Positions 43,238 to 52,189 of a stretch of DNA of 64,000 nucleotides are shown piece after piece. The stretch lies in assembly GCA_050480245.1 (NCBI GenBank), contig JBCNEQ010000001.1; one strand, written 5' to 3'. A model generated the notes under the pieces. It saw nothing but the letters and a program-made list of their open reading frames with translations, did not search any database and was not told the DNA's origin. The position numbers and the translations under genes were made by a program. Positions within the stretch are counted from its first letter, which is position 1. Each line of letters starts with the position of its first letter. This DNA is from Anoxybacillus sp050480245 (lineage in GTDB: Bacteria; Bacillota; Bacilli; Bacillales; Anoxybacillaceae).

Positions 43238-43732
43238 TTATTCAGGCTTCACAAGGAATAAAGGTTGTCCATATTCAACGAGCTGGCCGTTTTTCACAAG
43301 CACCTCTACAATTTCCCCATCGACTTCTGCTTCAATTTCGTTAAATAACTTCATCGCCTCAACAATACATACAATCGTATCTTTTTTCACTTTATCGCCA
43401 ACTTTGACGTAAGGTGCTGCATCTGGTGATGGTGCCGCATAAAACGTACCGACCATCGGCGATGTGATTGTATGTAAATTTTCTGTTGAAACAGCTTGTT
43501 TTTCCGGTTTTACTTCTTCTTTCACTTCTACTTTTTCGACAACCGATGCTGGTTGTTGCTGAACAACAGCAGCTTGTGGCACGTCCACTTTCGATGCAGC
43601 AACGACAACTTGTTCGGCTGCTCCAGCTTTTTTCATTTTAATTTTTGAACCATCATGTTCGTATACAAACTCGACGATATTTGAATCATTGACTAATCGA
43701 ATTAATTCGCGAATTTCTTGGATTTTCAACAT
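43238..43732 (-). CDS. accB: Biotin carboxyl carrier protein
   Basis: A 164-residue carrier subunit of acetyl-CoA carboxylase. An N-terminal segment (1-40) leads to an Ala/Val/Gln/Pro-rich linker (40-85). The C-terminal biotinyl domain has the biotin Lys in CIVEAMKLFNEIEA. It is the first gene of accB-accC-yqhY. Confidence 0.95.
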   Translation of the reverse strand: MLKIQEIRELIRLVNDSNIVEFVYEHDGSKIKMKKAGAAEQVVVAASKVDVPQAAVVQQQPASVVEKVEVKEEVKPEKQAVSTENLHTITSPMVGTFYAAPSPDAAPYVKVGDKVKKDTIVCIVEAMKLFNEIEAEVDGEIVEVLVKNGQLVEYGQPLFLVKPE

Positions 43733-43901
43733 AAACCTACACCCCTCAACCCATCATTTGTAGAAAAAGATTATACAATACCATGATACGACACACCTTT
43801 TCCATTATTCAATAAAATGATAAAAAAATGTTAGGAATTTTATATCTGGTCATAAAAACAATTATTATATAGTATTATAAAATTCACTTTCAACCGAAAA
43901 A
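43733..43901 (-). promoter_or_regulatory. Promoter region of accBC
   Basis: An AT-rich 169-bp region. On the minus strand a TATAAT-type box lies within ACTATATAATAATTG at about 43863-43878. TTATGACCAGATATAAA directly downstream (43837-43853) matches the FapR operator TTAGTACCAGATACTAA at 13 of 17 positions but is a poor palindrome. FapR control is only a possibility. Confidence 0.35.
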
Positions 43902-43927
43902 AAATAACCGGATGTCCGGTTATTTTT
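43902..43927 (-). terminator. Terminator of the spoIIIA operon
   Basis: AAATAACCGGA/TCCGGTTATTT with a 2-4 nt loop is followed by T-rich sequence on the minus strand. It overlaps the spoIIIAH stop. Confidence 0.85.
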
Positions 43928-44555
43928 GGAATCGAACAGCTACATCTTGAACGCGACCAAGTTCACTTTGAACGAGCTGAATAATTTCGTTGGCTGCTTT
44001 TTCCGAATGTTCTTTCGCTTTTACAGTAATATGCACTTGATTTTCATGGGCGCGAACAAGGGCATCGTCATATCCTTTTGATTTAATTAACGTTTCTAAC
44101 ACTGCTTCTTTTTCTGCAATATTGGAAAGTTGTTGCAACTGGTCAATCGCTTTGTTTTTCTCTTCAGCAGATACGTTATTGGAAGCGACAATCGCGTTCA
44201 ATTCTTGGCGCAATTTGCTTCGCTCATCTTCAATTTCTAGTCGAAGTGCTGTAAATAAATCATCGCTTGTTGCATTGTTTTGTTCGACAGTCACTTCTTC
44301 TTCGTTCGCCACTTCTCCTTCGTTCGCCACTTCTCCTTCGTTCGCCACTTCTTCTTCGTTGGCCACTTCTCCCTCGTTCGCCACTTCTTCTTGCATCGCT
44401 TCATCCGTCGGTTTTAAATCTTTTTCATTGTTTGCTTCTTCTTTTTGCTCGAACGCCACTTCCTCTGTAAGCTGAGGACTTGTTACATAATACACCGATA
44501 AAACGACAACTAAACTAAACATCGTTAATAACCAAACTGTTTGCTTTTTCAACAT
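43920..44555 (-). CDS. spoIIIAH: Stage III sporulation protein SpoIIIAH
   Basis: A 211-residue mother-cell protein whose C-terminal YscJ/FliF-like ring domain (about 100-210) binds forespore SpoIIQ across the intermembrane space. One N-terminal membrane helix spans about 6-24. Between helix and ring a linker holds hexapeptide repeats (EVANEG/EVANEE, about residues 53-88) encoded by an 18-bp tandem repeat. The linker is acidic and probably flexible. Last gene of the spoIIIA operon. Confidence 0.93.
   Translation of the reverse strand: MLKKQTVWLLTMFSLVVVLSVYYVTSPQLTEEVAFEQKEEANNEKDLKPTDEAMQEEVANEGEVANEEEVANEGEVANEGEVANEEEVTVEQNNATSDDLFTALRLEIEDERSKLRQELNAIVASNNVSAEEKNKAIDQLQQLSNIAEKEAVLETLIKSKGYDDALVRAHENQVHITVKAKEHSEKAANEIIQLVQSELGRVQDVAVRFQK
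44292..44399. repeat. 18-bp coding minisatellite in spoIIIAH
   Basis: Six tandem 18-bp units of CACTTCTTCTTCGTTCGC type (44292, 44310, 44328, 44346, 44364, 44382) differ by a few bases; the last is degenerate at its end. Unit length is a multiple of three, so copy changes keep the frame. Confidence 0.92.
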
Positions 44556-44567
44556 ATGTTCTCCCCC

Positions 44568-45134
44568 TTATTTTTTTGGTAAAACAGCAACACGATGGCT
44601 CGGAACGTTTAACGTTCGCGTCACCGCTTCGACAATCCATTTTTTCACTTGCACTTGATCGGCTCCTTTTGCCACGACGAGCACACCGCGAATGTCTGGC
44701 TTTTTCGTTTGTAAAATAAGCGGTGTTTCTTCGTCCCCTTTGCGCACGATCACGACTTTTTCGTCTGCTGACTCATCTTCAATTTGGCGCTTTCCGCCTT
44801 CTTTATCTTCTTCCACCGTTCGTTTTTTCTGAACGGTCACATTTTTTTCTAACACATTTTGTTCTGTCGCATCGACATTTACAATGACTTTTACTTCACC
44901 AACACCAACAATCGCTTCCAACGCTTCTTTAAGTTGTTGTTCATATCTCTGTTCATAATCCGCAATTTGTTTTAGTTTTTTTTCTTCATCGGTTTGGCGA
45001 AATACAGCTTGAGTCGTTTCTTGTTGAACTTTTTTCGACGATGAAAAGTTGAACACGTTGCCAAATATCATAAATGATAAACCGACAACTAAAATAAGCG
45101 CTATTAAACCATTTTTTTCAATCCATTGTTTCAC
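44568..45134 (-). CDS. spoIIIAG: Stage III sporulation protein SpoIIIAG
   Basis: A 188-residue protein with one N-terminal membrane helix (about 10-28) and a ring-building-motif domain (ALEAIVGVGEVKVIVNVDATEQ...PDIRGVLVVAKGADQVQVK). In B. subtilis it forms a large 30-mer ring in the feeding-tube channel. It starts 6 nt after spoIIIAF. Confidence 0.94.
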   Translation of the reverse strand: MKQWIEKNGLIALILVVGLSFMIFGNVFNFSSSKKVQQETTQAVFRQTDEEKKLKQIADYEQRYEQQLKEALEAIVGVGEVKVIVNVDATEQNVLEKNVTVQKKRTVEEDKEGGKRQIEDESADEKVVIVRKGDEETPLILQTKKPDIRGVLVVAKGADQVQVKKWIVEAVTRTLNVPSHRVAVLPKK

Positions 45135-45140
45135 CCCTCC

Positions 45141-45710
45141 CTACTCCCTCCTTTCTAGGCGAATCGTGATCGTTTGTGGGTCTACTCCCCACATGTTTGC
45201 TAAAAAGCGAGCGATGTCATCATGTTCATTTGTTATTTGTGGCGATGACTCAATGCGAATCGGTTTGACAACAGAACTTGTTTCTTCTGCTAATTCAACC
45301 GTAATCGCCTCAATCGGAGGGGGGTTTTGTTCCGTCTCCCCTATCGTCAATGAAATGTCCGTCACCGTTAAACCATATGTGCGCATCAACTCCTCAGCCG
45401 CGATGTTCTTCAGCTGGACAGCCATTTGTTCTAAAATATATGCACGTTGTGAGGCTTGTATTTCTTTTTTCTTAGTTTCAATGTTATTTTCAAGCGCTTC
45501 ATTTTGTTGTTGCTGAAGCGAAGCAAGCCATGTATCTACATCTCCGTGAAACAAACGAAAAAGCGGAGAAAACAAGATGAAAATAAACAACAAACCGACA
45601 ACCATTTTGACATACTTTTGAAACGAGCCGTTTGGCAAAATCAAGTCAATAATTACGACTAGCAAGATGAATGTAATGATATGGGAAATCCATTCGGTCA
45701 ATAGTTCCAC
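45141..45710 (-). CDS. spoIIIAF: Stage III sporulation protein SpoIIIAF
   Basis: A 189-residue protein with two N-terminal membrane helices (about 8-28 and 32-52) and a C-terminal ring-building-like domain. It matches SpoIIIAF by order and by start (ELLTEWISHIITFILLVVI). Part of the mother cell-to-forespore channel. Confidence 0.92.
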   Translation of the reverse strand: MELLTEWISHIITFILLVVIIDLILPNGSFQKYVKMVVGLLFIFILFSPLFRLFHGDVDTWLASLQQQQNEALENNIETKKKEIQASQRAYILEQMAVQLKNIAAEELMRTYGLTVTDISLTIGETEQNPPPIEAITVELAEETSSVVKPIRIESSPQITNEHDDIARFLANMWGVDPQTITIRLERRE

Positions 45711-45725
45711 AACGCCTATCTCCTT

Positions 45726-46886
45726 TCAGCGAACCATCATCGTTAAATTTCCTGCTGCAATAATGACAGTCATACTTAAGAAAAACATAAGCGATACGAT
45801 CATAAGAGCGACGAGCACGTACATGATACTTTTGCTCATCACGCTTAAGCAGGAAATGACGATGCCGCCTCCCATCGGCTGTAAGATCGCTGCTGCTAGT
45901 TGATAAATAATAGCAATAACTAAAATTTTGAGCGCTGGAAACGCTGCAATGAAAAGCAATAAAGCGACACCGAACAAGCCAACTGTATTTTTTAACAAGA
46001 CGGAAGCGGTCACGACTGTATCTGCCGCATCCGTAAACATTCGCCCGATAATCGGAATAAAATTTCCTGCCATAAATTTAGCTGCTCGTATCGCCACTCC
46101 ATCAGCAATCGCCGTTGTCGCTCCTTTGACGGACAACACACCGAAGAAAATAGTTAACATGACCGCTAGTGAACCGATGCTAATGTTGCGCAACAAATCC
46201 GCTAATTTTGTTACTTTATAATGTTCGCTCAATAAACTGACGATGCTCAAAATCGTCGCTAAAAATAATAGCGGCAACGAGAAATGCTCAATGACGGTTC
46301 CTGTGATATTCATAAAAAACAGTACAATCGGGTGAAAAAAAGCAACGGATACAACGCCTCCTGATGACGCCATAAGCGCAAGTAAAATCGGCAAAAGAGC
46401 AATCATAAAACTTGTCATCGTCTGAATCGCTTCTTTCGCGTATGTGACAGCAAGGTGAAAGCTATTTAACGCAATAATCATAAGCACCATATAAACAACC
46501 GCATGAGCGACTTTACTGACGGCATGGTGGGAAAAGGCGTTTTGTAGTGATTGTAAAAATAAGCTAAATACCGTTAATAAAATGAGCGTGCCGAGCAATT
46601 TTCCATTCGCCATAAGCTCGTACAATAAAAATTTGATCAACGCTTGCAACCATTCGCTGAGCGACAGTTCTTTCTCTCCGTTAATAAACTGCCAAAAAGA
46701 TCCTTTTTGACTTTCTGGCAATAGCCCGCCATACTGTTGGACAATATCATCCCAATATTGTTTAATGGACTCAACGCCAACTTGTTCTGCTTGTTGTTTC
46801 ACAAGTTCATTCGTTGGTGGCGAAGCTTGTACAACGGAAGGCAAGAAAAAGAGAAGAAAGAAAAATAAGATGGGAGCGCGCCTCAT
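45726..46886 (-). CDS. spoIIIAE: Stage III sporulation protein SpoIIIAE
   Basis: A 386-residue polytopic membrane protein with a cleavable-looking signal (residues 1-21, ending VVQA) and about seven to eight helices from residue 90 on. It resembles an export permease and forms the membrane core of the SpoIIIA complex. It begins 4 nt after spoIIIAD. Confidence 0.94.
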   Translation of the reverse strand: MRRAPILFFFLLFFLPSVVQASPPTNELVKQQAEQVGVESIKQYWDDIVQQYGGLLPESQKGSFWQFINGEKELSLSEWLQALIKFLLYELMANGKLLGTLILLTVFSLFLQSLQNAFSHHAVSKVAHAVVYMVLMIIALNSFHLAVTYAKEAIQTMTSFMIALLPILLALMASSGGVVSVAFFHPIVLFFMNITGTVIEHFSLPLLFLATILSIVSLLSEHYKVTKLADLLRNISIGSLAVMLTIFFGVLSVKGATTAIADGVAIRAAKFMAGNFIPIIGRMFTDAADTVVTASVLLKNTVGLFGVALLLFIAAFPALKILVIAIIYQLAAAILQPMGGGIVISCLSVMSKSIMYVLVALMIVSLMFFLSMTVIIAAGNLTMMVR

Positions 46887-46890
46887 GTCA

Positions 46891-47277
46891 TCACCCCTTC
46901 ATCGGAAGAAAACTTAAAATCGTTTCGATTAGAGCAGTTAAAATCGGAATCGCCATCGCCAAAATTAAAATTTTTCCACCAAGTTCAATTTTTCCAGCGA
47001 TCGCTCCTTGTCCCGCATCTTTCGAAATTTGTGCGCCAAACTCAGCAATATAAGCAATGCCGATAATTTTTAAAATCGTTTCGACGTACACCGTTTGGAC
47101 GTGCGCTTCGTTTGCTAACGTTTGAACCATGCGAAAAATATCTTGAATGCGATCAATTAAAAATAAAAAAATAACAGTTCCGACAAAAATGGTTAACAAA
47201 AGTGAAATATTCGATTTATGTTCGTTTAAAATCGTCACTAAAAATGTAGCAATTAGCCCAAGCCCGACAATTTGCAA
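46891..47277 (-). CDS. spoIIIAD: Stage III sporulation protein SpoIIIAD
   Basis: A 128-residue membrane protein with four helices, paralogous to SpoIIIAC. It contains IGIAYIAEFGAQISKDAGQGAIAGKIE, shown here as its core pattern over residues 72-98. Component of the SpoIIIA channel. Confidence 0.93.
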   Translation of the reverse strand: MQIVGLGLIATFLVTILNEHKSNISLLLTIFVGTVIFLFLIDRIQDIFRMVQTLANEAHVQTVYVETILKIIGIAYIAEFGAQISKDAGQGAIAGKIELGGKILILAMAIPILTALIETILSFLPMKG

Positions 47278-47298
47278 AATATCAATGGGTATTCCCTC

Positions 47299-47505
47299 CT
47301 AACTTTGAAACAAAAAAACAGATTTAATTTTTTGAAATAAATCTTGAACAATCGAAATGACTAAAAACAAAATATAAATAAAACCTAATAATGTGACCCA
47401 TTGAGCATATTCCTTTTTCCCGAATCCTTCTAGCACAGTATGCAAAAAAGCAACGACAATGCCCACACCAGCAATGCGGAAAATTAAATCAACGTCAACG
47501 CCCAT
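47299..47505 (-). CDS. spoIIIAC: Stage III sporulation protein SpoIIIAC
   Basis: A 68-residue protein with two membrane helices (about 5-24 and 33-54): IFRIAGVGIVVAFLHTVLE and a second hydrophobic stretch. Length and order match B. subtilis SpoIIIAC (68). Confidence 0.94.
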   Translation of the reverse strand: MGVDVDLIFRIAGVGIVVAFLHTVLEGFGKKEYAQWVTLLGFIYILFLVISIVQDLFQKIKSVFLFQS

Positions 47506-47520
47506 TTTGAATGTCCTCCT

Positions 47521-48033
47521 CTATATGAGTAAAAGCACGATGAGAATGCCCGTTAATACGCCTAAACTTTTCATCATTTTTTCATAGCGCTGTTGCTTTT
47601 CGATGGCATCTCCTTCTTCTCTCTCTAAATGCACCATCGTTAAACGAATGTAATTTTGTTGAATTTCATGATCGTATTGTCCAAGCGTCTCGCCAAACTG
47701 TTTCATAATCTCGAACTCTCCTTGTTTTAAGGCGGTCATTTTCCATATTTCATGTAAACTTTCTTCCCACGCTTGGCGAGCGTTCATCGTTCCTTTTTGT
47801 AACTTTTGCGCAAACGTTTCAAACAACCATGACAACGGTTTCGATAGTTGCTGTGATAATCGAAACGCAGCATCCATCAACGGCGTATGCCCGTACATAA
47901 TTTCTGCTTCAAGCGACTGCAACGCCATTTTTAATTGCCGCAACTGTCTTGTGCGCTCACGTAAAAGTCGCGAAGCTTCAAAACCAGACCATGTCGTCGC
48001 CAATATAATGCATATCGCTCCAATCCATTTCAT
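47521..48033 (-). CDS. spoIIIAB: Stage III sporulation protein SpoIIIAB
   Basis: A 170-residue protein with terminal membrane helices (1-20 and 150-170) and a helical middle resembling type II/IV secretion GspF-like proteins. Its ATG follows the spoIIIAA stop with no gap. Confidence 0.93.
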   Translation of the reverse strand: MKWIGAICIILATTWSGFEASRLLRERTRQLRQLKMALQSLEAEIMYGHTPLMDAAFRLSQQLSKPLSWLFETFAQKLQKGTMNARQAWEESLHEIWKMTALKQGEFEIMKQFGETLGQYDHEIQQNYIRLTMVHLEREEGDAIEKQQRYEKMMKSLGVLTGILIVLLLI

Positions 48034-48960
48034 TCACATCACGCCCATCTTTCGGTATATATCGCGACCGTTTTGATCGCGAATGGTTTGAATCGTTCCT
48101 GGACGACCGATATTTGTCAATTCAACAAACCGTTCAAATACAGCTTGTTCTATAATCGGACGCAGCGATGGACGCTTCATCATATCGTCTAGATGGCGAC
48201 CGTGAGCCGTCATAAATAAACCTACTCCGGCATGAACCGCTTCTAAAATAGCCGTGCAATCCGCTTCGCTTCCAATTTCATCGACAACAAGAACGTCCGG
48301 GCTCATCGAACGAATCATCATCATCATCCCTTCTGCTTTTGGGCATGCATCGAGCACATCAACGCGATAACCGAATGTAAATTGCGGAATACCTTTAACA
48401 CAACCGGCAATTTCTGAACGTTCATCAACGATGCCTACTTTTTTTGAAGGAATGTGTCGCTCTTTTATCCCTATGCTAATCATGCGTGCGATATCACGAA
48501 GAAGCGTTGTTTTTCCTGTTTGCGGTGCCCCAATGATCATCGTATTAAGCCATCGTCCATCGTATAAATAAGGAAGGAGCGGGTCAGCGATGCCGATTTG
48601 TTGCCGAGCCATTCGAATATTAAATGATGTAATATGTCGGATCGCTTTTACTTTTCCGTCTTCTGTAATCACTTTTCCAGCTAAACCGACTCGATGCCCT
48701 CCTTGAATCGTAATGTATCCCTTTTTCAACTCTTCTTCGATCGTATAAAGAGAATATTGGCTTAATTTATTTAATAGTTCGATGCCTTCTTCCATTTGTA
48801 CGACATGGGGACATATGTACGACCTCCCACTAACGATCACTTCAAGTGGTCGATGAATCCGAATGCGAATTTCTTCCATCGTGGCGAACTGGGAAGCAAT
48901 AGGCAACGATTGGATTGCATGAACGAACGTTTTAGGCAACAGATCAAACACCGCTTGCAT
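48034..48960 (-). CDS. spoIIIAA: Stage III sporulation protein SpoIIIAA (ATPase)
   Basis: A 308-residue secretion-type ATPase thought to power the SpoIIIA-SpoIIQ channel. It has Walker A GAPQTGKTTLLRDIAR near 143 and Walker B DVLVVDEIGSEAD near 215. The frame is open to 49029, but GAAGGGAGGAAAGAGG precedes ATG 48960, giving the family start MQAVFDLLP and length. First gene of the eight-gene operon. Confidence 0.95.
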   Translation of the reverse strand: MQAVFDLLPKTFVHAIQSLPIASQFATMEEIRIRIHRPLEVIVSGRSYICPHVVQMEEGIELLNKLSQYSLYTIEEELKKGYITIQGGHRVGLAGKVITEDGKVKAIRHITSFNIRMARQQIGIADPLLPYLYDGRWLNTMIIGAPQTGKTTLLRDIARMISIGIKERHIPSKKVGIVDERSEIAGCVKGIPQFTFGYRVDVLDACPKAEGMMMMIRSMSPDVLVVDEIGSEADCTAILEAVHAGVGLFMTAHGRHLDDMMKRPSLRPIIEQAVFERFVELTNIGRPGTIQTIRDQNGRDIYRKMGVM

Positions 48961-48974
48961 CCTCTTTCCTCCCT

Positions 48975-49247
48975 TCATTTCACAACATAAATACCGATCA
49001 ATATACATACAACTCCAGCGCCGATCCATACGAGCTTAAACAATGACAACTCATTCGCCACTGCAACAAGCCCAACCATCATGACAATTAAAAAAATGGT
49101 CGGTCCAACAACTGCGAGCAATGTATTGACCGCAATCGCCTTTTTTACATCATTCAGCGACAACATGACAATTGCTGCGCTTAATTCAATCGCTGCAGAT
49201 AAAAACCGTAAACCTGCCATCGTCCAAACAGTCGCATCAATTTTCAT
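48975..49247 (-). CDS. yqhV: YqhV family membrane protein
   Basis: A 90-residue protein with three membrane helices (about 8-27, 38-58, 67-88). It matches YqhV, encoded just before spoIIIAA in B. subtilis and under sporulation control there. AAGGAGG precedes ATG 49247; the frame extends upstream without a site. Function unknown. Confidence 0.88.
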   Translation of the reverse strand: MKIDATVWTMAGLRFLSAAIELSAAIVMLSLNDVKKAIAVNTLLAVVGPTIFLIVMMVGLVAVANELSLFKLVWIGAGVVCILIGIYVVK

Positions 49248-49346
49248 CGCATCCTCCTTGTACAACGGTGCTAGTACAACGTATGCGGAAATGGGACAAT
49301 TCAGAAGTATAGAGAGGAAAAATTCGCGAGGAATGTGTTTGCAAAT

Positions 49347-49381
49347 AAAAAATCGCCCCGCTTTTTCGCAGGACGATTCTT
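49347..49381 (-). terminator. Terminator of efp
   Basis: AATCGTCCTGC and GCGGGGCGATT pair with one mismatch and are followed by TTTTATTTG on the minus strand, directly after the efp stop. Confidence 0.85.
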
Positions 49382-49383
49382 TA

Positions 49384-49941
49384 TTACGCACGTGATACGT
49401 ATGTGCCGTCTGTTGTGTTAATAATTAATACATCGCCTTCGTTGACGAAGAAAGGTACTTGAACGACAAGACCTGTTTCTAACGTTGCTGGTTTGGAGCC
49501 ACCTGATGCCGTATCACCTTTAATGCCTGGCTCTGTTTCGACAACTTTTAACTCAACTGTATTTGGCAATTCGACACCAATCGTTTCGCCTTGATACATC
49601 ATAATAAATACTTCCATGTTTTCTTTTAAAAACTTTAATTCATGTTCAATTTGTTTTGCAGGCAGTTCAATTTGCTCATATGATTCCATATCCATGAACA
49701 CATGTTGATCGCCGTTTGCATATAAATATTGCATTTTGCGGTTGTCGATTTGTGCTTTGTTTACTTTTTCACCGGCGCGGAATGTTTTTTCTTGAATCGC
49801 GCCTGTGCGCAAGTTACGAAGTTTTGAGCGAACGAACGCTGCACCTTTTCCTGGTTTAACATGTTGGAATTCGATGACGCGCCAAATGTCACCGTCGACT
49901 TCAATCGTTAAGCCTGTACGAAAATCGTTTACTGAAATCAT
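49384..49941 (-). CDS. efp: Translation elongation factor P
   Basis: A 185-residue three-OB-domain factor that rescues ribosomes stalled at polyproline. The modification-site Lys lies in HVKPGKGAAFVR (K32). Two ATG codons exist; 49941 has 8-nt spacing from AGGAGG and gives the standard length. It follows papA by 18 nt. Confidence 0.96.
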   Translation of the reverse strand: MISVNDFRTGLTIEVDGDIWRVIEFQHVKPGKGAAFVRSKLRNLRTGAIQEKTFRAGEKVNKAQIDNRKMQYLYANGDQHVFMDMESYEQIELPAKQIEHELKFLKENMEVFIMMYQGETIGVELPNTVELKVVETEPGIKGDTASGGSKPATLETGLVVQVPFFVNEGDVLIINTTDGTYVSRA

Positions 49942-49959
49942 GTTCATTTCCTCCTACGT

Positions 49960-51021
49960 CTATAAAATGATGAGTTCTTTTGGTGAAAGAGTGAGCCGCT
50001 CATTGCCGTTTTCTGTAATGACGATGTCGTCTTCAATGCGGACACCGCCTAATCCCGCTATGTAAATGCCTGGTTCAACCGTCACAACCATCCCCGGCTG
50101 TAGCACTGTATCCGAACGCATCGAAAGCGCTGGCATTTCATGCACTTCCATGCCGAGCCCATGTCCTGTGGAATGCCCAAAATATTCGCCAAATCCGCAA
50201 GCAGAAATGTAATCGCGTGTGAGCGCATCTGCCTCTCGCCCTGTCATCCCCGGGCGAATGTGTTCAACACCGCGAAGCTGGGCTTGCAGTACGACATCAT
50301 ATATGCGCTTTAATTCATCGCTTACATCTCCAACTGCAACCGTTCTCGTAATATCGGAGCAATATCCTTTATAGTATGCGCCAAAATCAAGCGTGACGAA
50401 CTCGCCTTTCTCAATCACTTTCTCTGTCGCCACCCCATGTGGCAATGCTGAGCGCACACCAGAGGCAACGATGATGTCAAACGATGAACTTGTCGCTCCT
50501 TGTTTGCGCATAAAAAATTCCAACTCATTCGCCACGTCTATTTCACGCACACCCGGGCGAATAAAATCGAGAATATGGCGAAAAGCGGCATCGGCAATCT
50601 CGGCTGCTTCCTTTAATATCTTAATCTCTGATTCCGACTTAATCAAGCGTAACTTTTCAACTGCGCTTGAAACCGGAACGAGCGTTGCTTTGATCGCTTT
50701 TTCATACGCTGAAAACGTTGCATATGAAAGATCGTCTTGCTCAAATCCAAGCTTTTTGATGCCTAAGCGCTCGACTTGTTTCGCCACTTCTTCAATAAGC
50801 GTTTGTGTATGTTGGACAATTTCATATCCTTCAATTTGTCTTGTTGCTTGCTCAACGTAACGAAAATCGGTAATAAATACTGCCTCTGTTTCGCTAATTA
50901 GAGCAACCCCTGCTGTTCCTGTAAAATTCGTCATATAGCGACGGTTATAGTCGTTTGTAATAAGAAATCCGTCAATGTCATGCTCAGCAAATTGCGCACG
51001 AAGTTTTTGTACTTTATCCAA
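49960..51021 (-). CDS. papA: Xaa-Pro aminopeptidase PapA (YqhT)
   Basis: A 353-residue M24 metallopeptidase. An N-terminal creatinase-type domain (1-130) is followed by a pita-bread catalytic domain with metal ligands in LDFGAYYKGYCSDITRT, GHSTGHGLGMEVHE and VVTVEPGIYI. It lies directly before efp, a pairing conserved in Bacillaceae. Confidence 0.94.
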   Translation of the reverse strand: MDKVQKLRAQFAEHDIDGFLITNDYNRRYMTNFTGTAGVALISETEAVFITDFRYVEQATRQIEGYEIVQHTQTLIEEVAKQVERLGIKKLGFEQDDLSYATFSAYEKAIKATLVPVSSAVEKLRLIKSESEIKILKEAAEIADAAFRHILDFIRPGVREIDVANELEFFMRKQGATSSSFDIIVASGVRSALPHGVATEKVIEKGEFVTLDFGAYYKGYCSDITRTVAVGDVSDELKRIYDVVLQAQLRGVEHIRPGMTGREADALTRDYISACGFGEYFGHSTGHGLGMEVHEMPALSMRSDTVLQPGMVVTVEPGIYIAGLGGVRIEDDIVITENGNERLTLSPKELIIL

Positions 51022-51023
51022 TG

Positions 51024-51470
51024 TTATTTCCCCTTCCCTTCAACCATATCAAGCAACGCCAAAATCGCCAATCGATACCCGTTCACACCGAGCCCGACAA
51101 TTTGCCCAGCTGTTACGGGAGCGATGACAGAATGATGACGAAACGGCTCTCTAGCGTGAATGTTTGAAATATGTACTTCAATGACTGGCGTTTGTACGCT
51201 TGCAATCGCATCGCGCAGCGCATAACTATAATGCGTAAACGCTCCTGGATTAAAGACAATGCCGTCATATAACGATTCCGCCCGATGAATTTGGTCAATT
51301 AACGCCCCTTCATAATTGCTTTGATAGCAAGTTAACTCCGCCCCATATTCACCAGCAAATTCCGTTAACTGTTTTTCTAGTTGAGCAAGTGTCGTATGCC
51401 CGTAAATGTGCGGCTCCCTCATACCGAGACGATTTAAGTTCGGACCGTTTAAAAGGAGGAATCGAACCAT
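51024..51470 (-). CDS. aroQ: 3-dehydroquinate dehydratase, type II
   Basis: A 148-residue shikimate-pathway enzyme. It has LLLNGPNLNRLGMREP with the catalytic Arg and Tyr region, FNPGAFTHYSYALRDA and EVHISNIHAREPFRHHS. GGGAGAGGGGG precedes ATG-type start 51470; the open frame to 51497 is not supported. It is 2 nt before papA. Confidence 0.94.
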   Translation of the reverse strand: MVRFLLLNGPNLNRLGMREPHIYGHTTLAQLEKQLTEFAGEYGAELTCYQSNYEGALIDQIHRAESLYDGIVFNPGAFTHYSYALRDAIASVQTPVIEVHISNIHAREPFRHHSVIAPVTAGQIVGLGVNGYRLAILALLDMVEGKGK

Positions 51471-51508
51471 TCCCCCTCTCCCCCCTTTGCTGATCAAAAT
51501 ACATATGG

Positions 51509-52027
51509 TTATTTTACCACATTGACCTGTTTTTGTCGCCCCATCTCTGCAACTTCAAATGAAATGGAATAACCGATAAACATTCCATATAGAATGTAAA
51601 AACATATCATCGTGATGACGGTATTTCGCTCAAGCTGGGGAACAGCTTTTAACTGTGGAAAAATCGGATTTAATACATAAAAAACAAGCACCCATAATGC
51701 GAGACCGAAAGCAACGCCCGGCCAAACGCCTTGGCGATTTTTTAAAAAAGCGTAGTACGCAAACGCAACAATGATAGAAGCAAGTCCAATGACTAAAATG
51801 GCAATCGTCTGACCGAGTGCCCCATTTTTCCAATCACCGATTGCCCACGGCTGCAAAATAAAATTTGGCGCTACTTCTGTAAAATGAAAAAAATAAGCAC
51901 AATATGCGAGGAAGCTCCAAAATACTCCTCCAATAAAACCGATCAACGCAACTTTTGCTAAAACAGGCATTTGCTTTTCTCTTTTGTTTTGTTCAAGTTG
52001 TGCGTCTTGTTTCGTTTTTGTTTGCAC
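51509..52027 (-). CDS. yqhR: YqhR membrane protein
   Basis: A protein of about 172 residues with four membrane helices (about 22-45, 70-92, 98-120, 140-162) and a basic, Gln/Lys-rich N-terminus. It matches YqhR by position between aroQ and yqhQ. GTG 52027 follows ACGGAGGT by 7 nt and is preferred over 52072. Function unknown. Confidence 0.8.
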   Translation of the reverse strand: MQTKTKQDAQLEQNKREKQMPVLAKVALIGFIGGVFWSFLAYCAYFFHFTEVAPNFILQPWAIGDWKNGALGQTIAILVIGLASIIVAFAYYAFLKNRQGVWPGVAFGLALWVLVFYVLNPIFPQLKAVPQLERNTVITMICFYILYGMFIGYSISFEVAEMGRQKQVNVVK

Positions 52028-52189
52028 AGCTACCACCTCCGTTTTTATCTTGTCCAAAATGTTGGATCTCATGTGTATCCTTTCTCATTTTTGGCAACAA
52101 TACAAATACAATCAACACATCGACCTAGAGGTTTTTGTCGTTTTCTTGTAGAATATAAGAAAAAAGAAAAAATAGGTTGGTGTCTTCTT

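Noticed and set aside
43837..43853. FapR operator at accB
   Set aside because: 13 of 17 bases match, but the site is a poor palindrome and accBC is not a known FapR target in B. subtilis; kept only as a remark in the promoter entry.
44292..44399. CRISPR-like array
   Set aside because: The repeats are tandem with no spacers, in frame, and encode a smooth hexapeptide repeat in spoIIIAH.
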